Part shown: piece after piece, positions 48,187 to 60,299 of the stretch
How positions within the stretch are numbered: the first letter of the stretch is position 1
Layout: every line of letters starts with the position of its first letter
From: Parasponia andersonii
Taxonomy: Eukaryota > Streptophyta > Magnoliopsida > Rosales > Cannabaceae
Direction: 5' to 3'
DNA: 64,000 bases
Assembly: GCA_002914805.1 (NCBI GenBank)
Contig: JXTB01000324.1
Coordinates: 224,021 to 288,020 of the forward strand
The notes under the pieces: generated by a model
Told to the model about the DNA's origin: nothing
The model's database searches: none
The model's input: only the letters and a program-made list of their open reading frames with translations
Made by a program: the position numbers and the translations under genes

Positions 48187-50223
48187 CCGCAGGATTGGAG
48201 AGGATTACATAGATCCAATACTATATTCGGTAAACTGTCAGACTAAGCAACTGAATAAATAATCTATTGTTTCGTACAAGATATATTGGACTAAATTTAA
48301 AGAAAAAAAATTAAATGGTAAATTTTTAAAGGCCTAATTTTTAAATAAAAATGCATGATAAAAATGTAAAGAGAAATTATGTACAAGTCTTTTTAATTAT
48401 CCATATTGTAATGTATACAACTTTACCCTTGTACAAATATGGAATTAGAGACAAACTCGATAACTTTTTGAGATAAACTCTGAGCATGGTCCGGTGCCGC
48501 CAGCCTTCTTTTGGTTGCCATCTGAATGATGAGAGCATAAATGAAGGTGAAGGATACAAAAGCACCAAAATCATTTAATTATATCTCAACCTTAGAGCAG
48601 TATTTTTTTCAAAACCAAACTTCCGAATTTTATTTATCAGAGGACACAATTACATCTTGGTCAACAATATCATTGACCAGTTTGGAACAACTGCAAGCCA
48701 GACAACACAATCAGTAATACTGAAAGCAAACTTGGCTAACAAATGAGCCACAATGGTCAACAAAGCAAACTTCACAAATGTCCTTGGTGATTAGATTATC
48801 CTCCAACAGCGACTAAGAGAGCCCTCTGATGAGATTCAGTACATTTAGACTATTAGTTTCAATAAAGCAAGGGAACATGCCAGTCTCTTGAGCAATATGA
48901 ACACCATGATCTTACTGCTAAAGCTTCAACAATAGTCACAGTAGAAGAAGAGTGAGTTTTCTTCCCACCAGCAGCCATAATTTATCTTTTGTGATTTCAT
49001 ATAATGAAGCCTAACCAATTCAAACCAACCTAGAAATCAATTGCAGCATCTGTATTAAGCTTTAAAGCACCCTCATTAGGACTAATCCACTTCGTAATGC
49101 TATCTTTCTTCATACAGCTCCTTTTAGACTCAGGACCCTACAAATTCTCTTTTATAACAAGAACTTCACATGGAAATTGCAGCTAATAACATTCAATAAG
49201 TATCCCGCATCCGACAAATCAAGACTATATACTAAAAGAAACACAGAATCCTCTGCATGGCACAAGAGAAAACAAGGAATCTCTCCACGAAACCAGAAAT
49301 TCCCAAGAAATTTTGCTTAATCTAACCCATAAAGTTCTAAATATAGAGGGCAATCTTCAATACCCAAACAAATATATATATATATATTAGTCAACAAAGA
49401 AAAAATCGCCAAAAAAAGGAAAAAAATACCTAAGTTAGAGTCGAGCGGCGGCGTAAGCAAGGCGACAATGGCCGGCGGAAGCACAGTGGTATGGCGACTC
49501 GGGTGGTGGCGACTGGTAGTGAAAACGACAAACTCGACGGCGATGGGCAGGGAGCAACAGACGATGCGAGGAAGGGAGGGTGAGAGCTGCTGGGTTTGTG
49601 TCGTGAGACGAGAGTTGGGAAAGAAAATAATCGAAGTAGTTGCCAAACGTTGTTTTTATTATTTGATTGAAGCAGTGGTATCCTATAATTGAGTTAAAGG
49701 TTGAATACTTGTACATGTGGCAATTTATTTTGCACCATTTTTGTATCTGGTGAGAAGGATTTGTTTTTACTTTTTGTTTAATTCGTTATTTGAAATATTC
49801 AAGTACTTTTTTTGGGGGGGGGGGGGGGGGAAAATAAAATTTTATTGCAATGTTAATAATTTTATATCACTTAAAACTTTATTTTTAATTAAAATAATTA
49901 AATTTAGGAAAAATAGAAATTGTTTTCAAAAATTCTTAACCAAACACAAATTTCTTGTTTTCGGATTCGAAAACACTTGTATCAAACCAATTTTCAGATT
50001 TTCAAAATTTTGAGTACAATCCTTATTTTTAGATAGAATCTTACTTTTTAAAAATTTTGTTTTCGAATCTTAAACAAATGAGTCCTGACTAATCTCACCG
50101 TTTCACTCGGATTATTTATCCTACAGATTAACGGACTAATTATCTGGTCAATATTGATCTCCAAATATAGAATTGGGATAAATAATCCAATCCCAGTCTT
50201 ACTCTAACGTGCTAAATATGGCC
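48187..50223. other. About 2.0 kb interrupting the second duplication unit
   Basis: In unit 1 the RNase H fragment runs straight into the PILS upstream sequence (junction near 44535-44560). In unit 2 the same junction is split by this stretch. It contains a minus-strand RNase H-like relic, a GC-rich patch (49440-49640) open on both strands but without a recognisable protein, and an 18-base poly-G run (about 49815-49832). Confidence 0.5.
48620..49110 (-). pseudogene. RNase H-like (RVT_3) relic on the minus strand
   Basis: Minus-strand reading gives WISPNEGALKLNTDAAIDF, then GGKKTHSSSTVTIVEALAVR, the first strands and helix of an RVT_3-type RNase H with its Asp in NTDAA and Glu in VEALA. Stops and frameshifts interrupt it. 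Probably a LINE remnant. Confidence 0.55.
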
Positions 50224-50229
50224 CGAATG

Positions 50230-53200
50230 GTTTATACTATCTCATGGTAATTTTTTACGGTTGGATTTTTTTTTTTTTAAAATATAGGTGGAGTTTAAAT
50301 TTTTGCACTTTTGGCAGCCACATTTGTTTTCCCTCTAGTTTCTATTTTTTAAACAAAGGGGAAAATAGGAGAGAAGAGAGAAAAAGTTAGCGAAGATGTA
50401 GAGTTTTTTTTTTAATCCAACAAATGCCCTTCAAACAAGCTCATGTTAGTTTGTACATAATGACGGGAACTTATAGGTTTCTAAAACGAGGATTTATATG
50501 CTAAAAGGAAACAAATGGAGACCAAGTGTTAGATCTAACAAAACCTGGAGAATTCAAGTGATATTCATGAATTACATATTCATCAAAATGTTCTTTCTTT
50601 TGACAAGTACCCCTTTAAAAGTGATCATGTTCCTTGAACATAGAGATTTTTATTTTAATTTTTGACTTTGGAGAAGTGAGGATTCAAATTCGGGCTCTCG
50701 ATATTAGAAGTTAGAAGGAAGTTTAGTTATCAATAGGCTAAACCTACAAGTGAATGTTTTATAAAACTTTATATCTGGGAACCTAGGTAACACTAAATAG
50801 CAATATATAATATTTGAATACTAAAGAAAAATGAACTAGGACCTAGGTGATATTTTCCTCTTAAAAAAAAAAAAAGAATATAGATTCTTTAAGGGTGTTA
50901 AAAGAAATTGACACATTGCAAATACCGACTAAACCGCACCGATCTACCGATTTTTTTTTTCCCCCTGGAAGAACATATCTACGGTTTTTACAATTATGTA
51001 GTATGATATGGTTTAGAAAATTCTCAAACCGCATGGTCCACTTCAATGCCGGATTGGAGAAATTTTTATGCGATCAAATCACACGTCACCACAAACATAT
51101 TTTGAATAATATTTAACTTTTATTTTACTTACACTATTTTGTATTCATAACTTCTACATGGTGTAGAATGTATTTTTAAAGTTAGATGTAACTTATTCTA
51201 TAGTCTTCAAAAATAAAAATTAATTTACAAACTATTAGAGACAAAAATTTTCATTGGCCAAAAATGTGAAGCTAGTACCAAAATTAAAAAGTCCATTCCC
51301 AATTTTTGTTATCTGTATTAACCCTACTGCCAATATAGATGTAGTGTTGGATTTGGTTTATTACGATAATTTTAAATTGTGCAGTTTGAAAGTAAAGATA
51401 AACTGCATGTTTAGCGCGCTAAAATATTTTTAATTGAGAAAATTTAATTTTATATGGTAAAATTTCAAATAAAAATAAAAATAAAAATAGCACTTTAAAA
51501 ATAACGTTTTAAAAAATATTTAGAAAGGTATCACTTTTACAATAAGCTACTTGGTAGCTAATGAAATTATTTGAGGTAATGAGTCTAATTACCTTAAGTA
51601 ACTCGATTGGTCTACCTAAGTAATTCAATTAGTTACTTCAAGTATATTTGAAAATTACCAAGTTTGAAGAAAGTGTTACTTTTCTAAATATTGTTGAAAA
51701 GTATTTTTTGTCTAAATATTTTTTTAGAAAAAGAGATAGGACTTTTTAGCTAAATAGCCAAATTTTGGATAATAATTTGTAAAATGATCATTTTTCAAAC
51801 ACCGTGAAATTTTGGCTGAATTTTAAAATTATTTTAAAAAATGATCGTTTTTCACATTTAGTATATCAAAATATATTCATTTATTTTATAAAAAATTGAT
51901 CAACAAAAAATGACCTTTTTATCAAAATAAAATTATAAAATGGTCATTTATTAAATAGGTATAAAAATGGTTAATTTTAAAATTGATCTTAAGTAAAGAC
52001 TATTTCTTATTAATACTCAATGATATATATCTAAATAATTCCGGAAATTTTCAAAAATTTTAGTCTCTCCAGAATTTTTCAATTTTTCAGACTTTGGGGA
52101 TGGTTTATTTTTTTTATACATTTTATTTTTTCTAAGAAGCCCTTTTTATTTTGGTGGGAAGCAAGTGTGGAATGGATCACATTTGTGGGCTTTATCGTTG
52201 TCTTGTGCAATGACTTGTGGGCTTTATTGTTTGGTAACAAATATATGGAGAGAAAACTAGGTTGATGGCCAACTTTTTAAAATTGATTTAAGTAGGTGTC
52301 TATATTGTAAAAATTATAGTTAAATGCTTATTCTTTTTAAAGTTTCAGTTATAGAATATATTGGATTTCTACTTGTCATTAAGAGTTAGATATTTAATTA
52401 TAAACTTTTTATCTTGGTTATTTACTGAGTTTTGGGCCCAAAAAATCAAATAGCTAGTCAACCCACAAATGTAGCTAGTCAACCCACAAATATGTTTATG
52501 TTCGATTGGGCTCGATTAAAAATATATGTGAGCTTTTTTGATTATTGTAGTGAAAATTAGGTCTTCTACAACATTTTTAGGGGGAAAAAAATAGGGTAGT
52601 CTTTGATTTGATATGTTTGTATTAGAAAAATACCATTTTTAAAAAAATATATTTATAAAAATGCCATTTTGATTAATATTTATAAAATTTTCATTTTTTA
52701 AAATAGCAACTAGTAACCGATAACCAATTTACATGTACTTGTAACTAATAACTAAAAGTATTTATAACTAGTAAATGAAAATTAGTAATTAATAACTATT
52801 TTAAAAATGATATTTTTTTTCAAGTTTTAAAAATTGATATTTTTTTAATAAAAATTGTACGAAAACGAAAGAAAAAAATGATCTCCGTAATGAGAAAAGG
52901 ACACTAACTTGGGGCTGAATGACTTTTTTTATAATTTTTTTTAAATGATATTTTTAAAAGTATAAAGGATATCTTGACCTATGATCAAGAACTTCTTAAG
53001 CATAAAAAAGTCCAAAATAATAATTTTTTCATGATGAAGAAGATCTTAATTTATAGTTAAAAAGTTCTTGATACCTCTAAAAGTATTATTTTTAATAAAA
53101 TGCACAAAAAAAATTATTTTAGCCCTAGTTAGTCCTATCGACCTCATTTTCTCTTTTATAATTCTTTTTTCTTCTTATAGCTAAAAGTGTGAAAAACCGG

Positions 53201-53695
53201 TCATTGTTTGAAAAATGCCAAACGTAGGAGCAGCCGGAACTGTGCCGATCCTTCACAAGAATACGATGATGAGAGAAGAAGAAACATGCGTTATTCTTGT
53301 TAGTAATAGAATATGACAATTACAACTAGAGCTTAAAAAATGGAAGGCATTCTATGATTTTAATCTAATCTAACAAAATACTCACGTGAGCATCTTTTGC
53401 GTTGGAAGAAAAAGTAAAAGACATAAATAGGTAGTAATAATAGTAATAACAATAAATATTTGCGTTGGAATAAATATTTATTTATTTTTTTTCAGCAAAA
53501 AAAAAACAATAAATATTAAATAGATAAAAACTATATATTTGTGAACCAAAATCAAGGGAAAAATCAGTGGTGGTCTACTATAGTTTTGGGCATAAAGTTC
53601 GAAAATGGATCTCTCGTGAATGTATTTCCTAACCTAAAGCTGCAACATGTGAATGTTCCTTGACGTGAATACTCTCCACTTTTCTTCAGATTCAA
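50230..53695. repeat. Segmental duplication, copy 2 (PILS upstream region)
   Basis: Direct copy of 44560-47640 with extra bases (for example about 90 bp near 50700-50790 and about 70 bp near 53455-53515). It ends at the (CT)n leader of the PILS gene and so includes its presumed promoter. Confidence 0.85.
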
Positions 53696-53705
53696 TACCC
53701 TTTTT

Positions 53706-53709
<4 letters not shown>

Positions 53710-53741
<32 letters not shown>
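53710..53741 (+). repeat. (CT)n tract in the PILS leader
   Basis: About 16 CT units just before a probable leader splice donor. Pyrimidine tracts like this are common near plant transcription starts. Copy 1 of the duplication lacks it. Confidence 0.85.
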
Positions 53742-53742
<1 letters not shown>

Positions 53743-53749
53743 GATTCAG

Positions 53750-54379
53750 GTATTTCGTTTTGACTGTCATGTATTTATTTGGATTCGTTTTATTGATTTT
53801 CAATAAATTTCGTATTAATTCTTGAGCATGAATTCAAACCCTGTTTTCTTTTTTCCCCTCGAAATATTGCTTGAACCTGTTGATTGAGTTGTTTTTATCT
53901 ACAAGGTTAACAGTTTGTAAGTTTCGTCAAAAACCCAGATGGCATAGTGTGCATTGATGTTGATTTTCTGACTTTTTCTTCATCTTATGCTCAGTTCTGG
54001 TTCAGTTAGTCCTTTCTTGTTCTTTTGGAGTAAACAATTAGTCCAAATTTTAATCGTGGGGTTTGAAGGGTTTTGCAGTTTGCTCTACATAATATCTCGA
54101 ATTCATTCATTTGAGTTGTTATTTCATTGTTGCATTATTTCTTAAATTTTATTGTTTTTCAACTTTGAATGCTTGAATCATTGATATCTCATTATTTATG
54201 AGCTTAAAATTTGTGATGTTCATTAAAATCCCATGTAGCATTATGCGCAGATGTTGACTTCTTTTTTTCTTTTTCGGGAACTTTTCTTGAGCTTATGCTT
54301 AGTTTCTGTTCAAGTAAATCAGATTAATTTTATTATATATTGTGCCAATTAATATGAATTTGTCGTTTAATTATTGCAG
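53750..54379 (+). other. Probable 5'UTR intron of the PILS gene
   Basis: Donor GATTCAG/GTATTTC at 53749-53751 and acceptor TTATTGCAG ending at 54379 enclose 630 T-rich bases. The start codon lies 39 bases after the acceptor. Confidence 0.55.
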
Positions 54380-54417
54380 AAAGATATATTGTTATTGATC
54401 TTCAAGTGCTCAAAACA

Positions 54418-55782
54418 ATGATTGCTCGTTATCTTACTGCGTTGTATGAAAATAATGTGAATTCTAGTGGAGAAGATGTGATGAGTGCAATAGTTCCTTT
54501 GATGAAACTTCTCACGCTCGCTCTTATTGGACTTGTTCTTGCACACCCCAAAACCCAAATCATCCCTAAAGCTACATTTAAGCTCCTCAGCAAGCTTGTT
54601 TTTGCACTTTTTTTGCCTTGCCTTATCTTTAGTGAACTTGGTGAATCAATGACAGTCGATAACTTAGCTCATTGGTGGTTCATTCCAGTTAATGTGTTAG
54701 TCAGTACTGTTGTTGGTTGTATTCTTGGGTATGTGGTGGTGATTATATGTCGCCCGCCTCCACAGTTCAATAGATTAACCATTATCATGACTGCGTTTGG
54801 GAATACTGGAAATCTTCCTCTTGCTGTTGTTGGCACTGTCTGTCATACTTCGGTTAATCCATTTGGACCTCATTGTAACTCAAGAGGGGTTGCCTATGTT
54901 TCTTTTTCCCAGTGGGCTTCTGTAATTCTTGTTTACACCCTTGTTTATCACATGATGGAGCCTCCGTTAGAGTATTATGAAATAGTTGAAGAAGGGGTTG
55001 AGATTGTGGAAGAGTTGCCTGTTAATAATATAAGTAGGCCTCTCCTCGTGGAAGCTGAATGGCCAGGCATTGAGGATAAAGAAACTGAGCATTCCAAGAC
55101 ACCCTTTATTGCTAGGGTATTTAAAAGCATCTCAAGCGTTTCACAGTCCACTGTTCCCGATATTGATCTCTCTGGAGAAAGTGGTGAAAGAAGTCCAAGA
55201 TCCATTAGGTGTTTTGCTGAGCCAAGAGTAGTCAGGAGGATGAGAATTGTTGCTGAACAAACTCCTATAAAACACATACTTCAGCCCCCAACAATTGCTT
55301 CTCTGTTGGCTATCATTATTGGAATGGTACCTCAATTAAAATCTTTTTTCTTTGGATACGATGCTCCACTAGGTTTTGTCACAAATAGTTTAGAGATTGT
55401 AGCTGCAGCAATGGTGCCTTCTGTGATGCTTATTCTTGGGGGCATGCTTGCGGAAGGCCCAAATGAATCCACACTTGGCCTTAGAACAACTATTGGTATA
55501 AGTGTGACAAGGCTCCTATTGCTCCCTCTGTTCGGGATTGGAATCGTGGCATTAGCTGATAAGCTCAACTTTCTGGTTGCCGGGGATCGAATGTACAGAT
55601 TCATCCTCTTGATGCAGTATACAACACCAAGTGCTATTTTATTGGGAGCAATTGCTAGTTTCAGGGGATATGCAGTTAGCGAGGCTTCAGCTCTTATCTT
55701 CTGGCAGCATCTGTTTGCACTCTTCTCCCTTTCTCTGTACATTGTTATCTACTTTAAATTACTTGCATATATTCCGTTATGA
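54418..55782 (+). CDS. PILS2: PIN-LIKES (PILS) auxin efflux carrier family protein, PILS2/PILS6 type
   Basis: Ten-helix carrier of the auxin efflux carrier superfamily; PILS proteins sit in the ER membrane and control intracellular auxin levels. Intronless CDS, 454 residues, intact. I start at the ATG at 54418 (MIARYLTALYENN); the frame is open to a GTG at 54406, but that is not a plant start. Five N-terminal helices (about 23-180) carry VPLMKLLTLALIGLVLAHPK, LLSKLVFALFLPCLIFSELG, MTAFGNTGNLPLAV and the VYHMMEPPLEYYE helix end. A cytosolic loop of about 100 residues with RPLLVEAEWPGIEDKETEH follows. Five C-terminal helices start at HILQPPTIASLLAIIIGMVP and include MVPSVMLILGGMLAEGPNES, LMQYTTPSAILLGAIAS and FWQHLFALFSLSLYIV. 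The sequence fits the PILS2/PILS6 clade; the symbol is my best guess between the two. Its upstream region is duplicated. Confidence 0.9.
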   Translation: MIARYLTALYENNVNSSGEDVMSAIVPLMKLLTLALIGLVLAHPKTQIIPKATFKLLSKLVFALFLPCLIFSELGESMTVDNLAHWWFIPVNVLVSTVVGCILGYVVVIICRPPPQFNRLTIIMTAFGNTGNLPLAVVGTVCHTSVNPFGPHCNSRGVAYVSFSQWASVILVYTLVYHMMEPPLEYYEIVEEGVEIVEELPVNNISRPLLVEAEWPGIEDKETEHSKTPFIARVFKSISSVSQSTVPDIDLSGESGERSPRSIRCFAEPRVVRRMRIVAEQTPIKHILQPPTIASLLAIIIGMVPQLKSFFFGYDAPLGFVTNSLEIVAAAMVPSVMLILGGMLAEGPNESTLGLRTTIGISVTRLLLLPLFGIGIVALADKLNFLVAGDRMYRFILLMQYTTPSAILLGAIASFRGYAVSEASALIFWQHLFALFSLSLYIVIYFKLLAYIPL

Positions 55783-56686
55783 TCGATGGTTTCCTGACTC
55801 AAAAGTTCCATTTGAAGCGACTGCCTTCTTCCTGTCCATGTATTGTGAGACTACGATGGAACCTAATTCTCTTTTTGTGTGTTTCATCGAGTAAGTGATG
55901 TTGATGATGAATTTATACTTATGCCTGCCCTTTCCGTTCAAATAGTCAATTTTTCTCATTTTGAAAGCTCAGTATATACCAAGACTGTAATTCTGTGATG
56001 TGATGTGATCTACAAAATACCTTGTAGTGAATATTTCTGAAGTGTTAACTTTTCCTCTGATTCTATTTTAACATATGTTGGATCCTGACAAACATTACTA
56101 ATAGGGCTTTCTAGGAGAGAAGCCTCGTTAAAATGTCTATTAGATAGTTCTTATTGTCTATCTTCTTCTTCGCTCTCTGTCAAGCCTCCCTTTCCTAGTG
56201 ATTGAACAAAATGTAGAGACATATGTTACGTTCAAATTTGCATAAGATGATGTATTAGTGTATGCTAGTTTTGTTATCGAACAAAGCATGTATAAAAAAT
56301 ATAATCAGATTTCAATATTGAAAAAACGCATATCTATCTTGGATATGCATGTATGTATATTTCAAGATGTGTGTCTCTGTGAAATTTATAGTGTTGGCAA
56401 GGCAATTAATTTTCTTGCTAAACATAAGAATTGATTTTGACCAGACATCTTGCTTTGAACATGGAATATTGATAAGATCCTGATGCTTCAAAATCAAGAC
56501 TATGGAGGTCCCTTCTTTGGTTGGACTAGGAACTTGACTATAGCACGTGAAAATCATGTCAAAATTTGCATGGTTATTACATGGTTATTTTTTCCAGGTT
56601 GTGTGCTGAAAACTTGGAAAATGGAATCTCTATTCTTCTAACTTGGTTTCCTATAATATTTCCCAATCCTTTTTTAATTATTAAAG

Positions 56687-57045
56687 TTTCGTTTGGAACC
56701 CAAATTTTGAAGGAAAAAAAATGCAAGGAAAAAGAAAGAAAAAAATGTTTTTCCTAAGGCTCGGTTTGGAACCTAAATTGTTGGAGAGAGAAAAAAACTT
56801 CAAAAGATTATATTTTCTCTTGTTTGGATTGAAACAAAAAATGATTGAAATTTTTTTCAAAAAAAGCAAGAACTTGATTTGATGTTATGTTTTAGTATAT
56901 AGAATATTCACATATTAATTAGTAAAATCAAAAATGTGAAAATAAAGTTTTATAAATTTTTAAGAAAATCATTTTCCTTTTAATTTTTCCATGACTTTTC
57001 CTTGCAACTTTTTTTCTTTCAAAATCCGGGTTTCAAACAGATCCT
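56687..57045. repeat. Second inverted repeat interleaved with the MITE
   Basis: TTTCGTTTGGAACCCAAATT (from about 56688, continuing TTGAAGGAAAAAAAATGCAA) is the reverse complement, with few changes, of the stretch ending at about 57045 (CAACTTTTTTTCTTTCAAAA, CCGGGTTTCAAACAGATC). The left arm is outside the MITE and the right arm is inside its loop. Confidence 0.65.
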
Positions 57046-57248
57046 AAAAATTTATAGAATTTTATTTTCATACTTTTATTTTTATTAATTAATGTGTGAA
57101 TATTCTATATACTAAAAAATAATATCAAATTAAGTTTTTATTTTTTTTTTAAAAAAAATTATCATTTTTTGTTTTGATCCAAACAAGAGAAAATAGAATC
57201 TCTTAGAATTTTTTTTCCCCTCTAAAAATCCAAGTTTCATATGAAGCC
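56758..57248. mobile_element. Tourist-like (PIF/Harbinger) MITE, 491 bp
   Basis: Flanked by TAA on both sides (56755-56757 and 57249-57251). Ends are GGCTCGGTTTGGAACC and, in reverse complement, GGCTTCATATGAAACTT. Arms of about 200 bp are complementary through TTTTCTCTTGTTTGGAT, AACAAAAAATGAT, TAGTATATAGAATATTCACA and AATTTTTAAG. A three-base TAA duplication with GGCT..GTTTGG-like termini is typical of Tourist MITEs. Confidence 0.75.
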
Positions 57249-60200
57249 TAAGAGAATTCTAAATTTTATTTTTGATCGTTTAAAAACAGACTTATCATGC
57301 TAATAAAAATTTGACAGTTATTTTCAGATTAGTTTGAGATTTAATATAAGGAAAAAAAAAAGTAGGAATCTAAAATTGCAAACTTGCAAAAAGAAAAAAA
57401 AGATGAATTAATAAGAAAAATTGGCTCAACTAAAGTAGAAGTCGGAACAGAAAGATGATCGCATAAAGGGACTAAAGGGAAAAATGGTAAGTGTTCAATA
57501 CTGAAAGGATAAATTTAATCTCACTAGATGAGTAAATGATGAAGTAGATATGGATATCACACCATTTTGTGAAAATGTTAAATTAAGGATAAGAATGTAA
57601 TTGTGTGAAAAAAATATATATTTCATTAGTTTACATAATTATACTTTTTTTCTTTTGTTTCTTCGTTGATCTTTTTACCCGTTCTTAGCAGAGAATTTAA
57701 TATAAGCGATTAACACAATTTTTTCATTTTTTTAGAAAAAAGACCTGGTTCTATGTACCTAGGAAATTTGCTTGAGTGACTATGCCTGTCCAAGTCCAAT
57801 GATATAACCAGGATTTGGTGTTGGGTCCATTCACGGTGAGATGCATGAGGGATCTACAGACTACACCATCGTACAGTAGATTGGATAATTGCGTTGGTTG
57901 CAATTAGTCTTTAACATAGCTCAATAATTTATTCAAAATTGACGAATTTTAAGATTCTTTTTAAAGAGCTAATTCAAACGTTCTGACTTACGTACAATAA
58001 TTTGTTTGCTCAATTATTTTGATTCTTGATTAATTACAAGACCAGAACTAAAAACAATACCAAAACTAAAAACAATCACGATTATTACTTTTACATTAGT
58101 AAGTCATGCTGGCTTATATACATTTAGTAAATCTCCCATAAATGTTGGTATTGAGTCAAACTTTCTCAATGTTCTTGCCTATTTTGGGATATAATATAAT
58201 CATGACATTTTTGATTTCGTGTCATAATCATGTTCATCTATTTTCGTATTAACCACGTCAAATAGTTATATTGTTTAAGTTCATGTCTTTTTTGCGGTTG
58301 TTTACTTTTATATATAATTGTGCGTTGTTTTGAGCTTGTGACAATCTTATGCTTCGCTCGCATGTTTACTTTTATGTTTAATTGTTCCTAGTTTTTTTTG
58401 GTTTAATATTAAAAATCCTATGAAAATATTCCTTTTCTCTCCTTGTTTTTTCTAAGTGAAAAGTTAAAAGTAAAATGAGTACTTGTGTTGTGTAAATTCG
58501 TGTCCGTCCCAAACATAATTATTGATCGTGTCTCATTGTGTCAAGCACGTACTTTTGCCCACTTAAGTTGACATAACTAATAAGACTCACTTTTGTACGA
58601 AAATTAATATGTTAGGACATAAATGAAGAGCTAAACGTCATTATAGTTTATACATAGCATAGTACTTAGCCACTAAATATAACTGAAAAACAGAAGTATT
58701 ATGTAACGTCCTCCTCAATCCAATGCTTAATATATAATTTATAGAAGCCAAATTTGGATTCATACATCTCCTGTTACCGAGATTAACTCATATACATTGA
58801 CTTTCAAGTTGGTGGTTTTTTCCTTGTTGCAAAAACTTTTCATATACACAATTACATCTTAATAAACATATAATAGCATATCCTTTGGTTTTGGGTTGAG
58901 TTCGAAGGGCCACTTATGAGGAATTTTATACAGGCCCACGGATAAGACCAACTATGACTGCAGCCGAAAGATTTGTACTTCCCAAGACGATTTCCTGCTA
59001 AGGCCAAGATCTTGTGAAGCTCAATTCCCACTAATTAATTTGTTTTCAAAATTATTTTTTTGTATAAAGTGACAAATTCATGTTGTTCAACACACTATTC
59101 ATGGAACGTCACCTTCCAAAAATCCAAACTACAAGAAACTACCTGTTCTGAAACGTCAATAAAAAATTACATACAAAAAATAAAATAAAATTGAAAGTAA
59201 CATGTTCCTAGGCAATATAATTCCATGGGTTGTGTTACTTAATAGAGCAATAATTTACAATGTTGAAATGTGACAATTAATCTATGAATTAGGAATATGC
59301 GGAGATTCATAATAAAAGCACATGCCTTGTTTGCCACCACGTAGTGTCCATCATGTTTTTTTTATTATTTTTTTTGGTGGAGGACCTGTCGCTATACCTG
59401 TGCTTTTTTTAAGACAGTGGACAATTTAACTTTATTCTACATATTATTCTAAAGATTATTTAGCCCCACTTTGAAAAAGACAATCCAAGGACATCTTATT
59501 TCGTACCATGTTAGATGGACGATATTAAAACATAGACCTATGCCTTTGGAAGTTTTCAGTATCCGAGTCAAATATAAGAATCTTACAAAAATGGCTTAGA
59601 GAAGTTTTTCTCATTATAATGCTAAAGAAATATGCATTTTTAATATTAATGGTGTTAGTCCTATCTCTTCATCTTTACATGTGTTTTATTATGGCAATTG
59701 GAGTAGGTTTAGCAATACATTTGAAAAAAAAAAAAAATCAATTCGCATATCTCTTTTTCTATTCTCAGTTTTCATTTTATATCTTATCTTATGCACTAAG
59801 TTATAAGATGACATTATTATGAAAGTTCCTATAAAGTTATAGTTTAATACTATTCAGAATCCCTTTTTTTTTTTTTTTTTGGTTAAGAAATACTATTGAG
59901 AATTTGAGATGTAAGGAAATTAAAACAGTCCAATTAAGGATACACGCACCTATGAAGTTGAGCCTGGGTTATTTATTTAACACACTTTATTTTAGTGAAA
60001 CAGTAATTCTAGGTACACATATAATTTATGTATAAAAATTACACATGACACAGTAATAATAAAATGATAGTATAATACCACAAGAGATTTTTGATTATAA
60101 AATAGACAACCATAAAAAAATGATAAAAGTCTTCGAAAGAAATTTGCATACTGGAATTTTGGTGAAATCGACCCGTGAGAAGTGGATTTATGCATATCAC

Positions 60201-60299
60201 TATTAGTGTATGCTTCAACAAAGTTTTACACTTCAGTGGTTGGCTCATTGTAACCTATTAAGTCTATAATAATAGAGTTATCTACTGCTAATGTGCCTT

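Noticed and set aside
49317..49716. Overlapping open frames on both strands in a GC-rich patch
   Set aside because: At least one starts at a non-ATG codon, the compositions are simple, and neither strand resembles a known protein. Kept only as a GC-rich patch.
54406..54417. Four extra codons (M-L-K-T) before the PILS start
   Set aside because: They begin at GTG. The first ATG in frame is 54418 and gives the conserved MIAR start.
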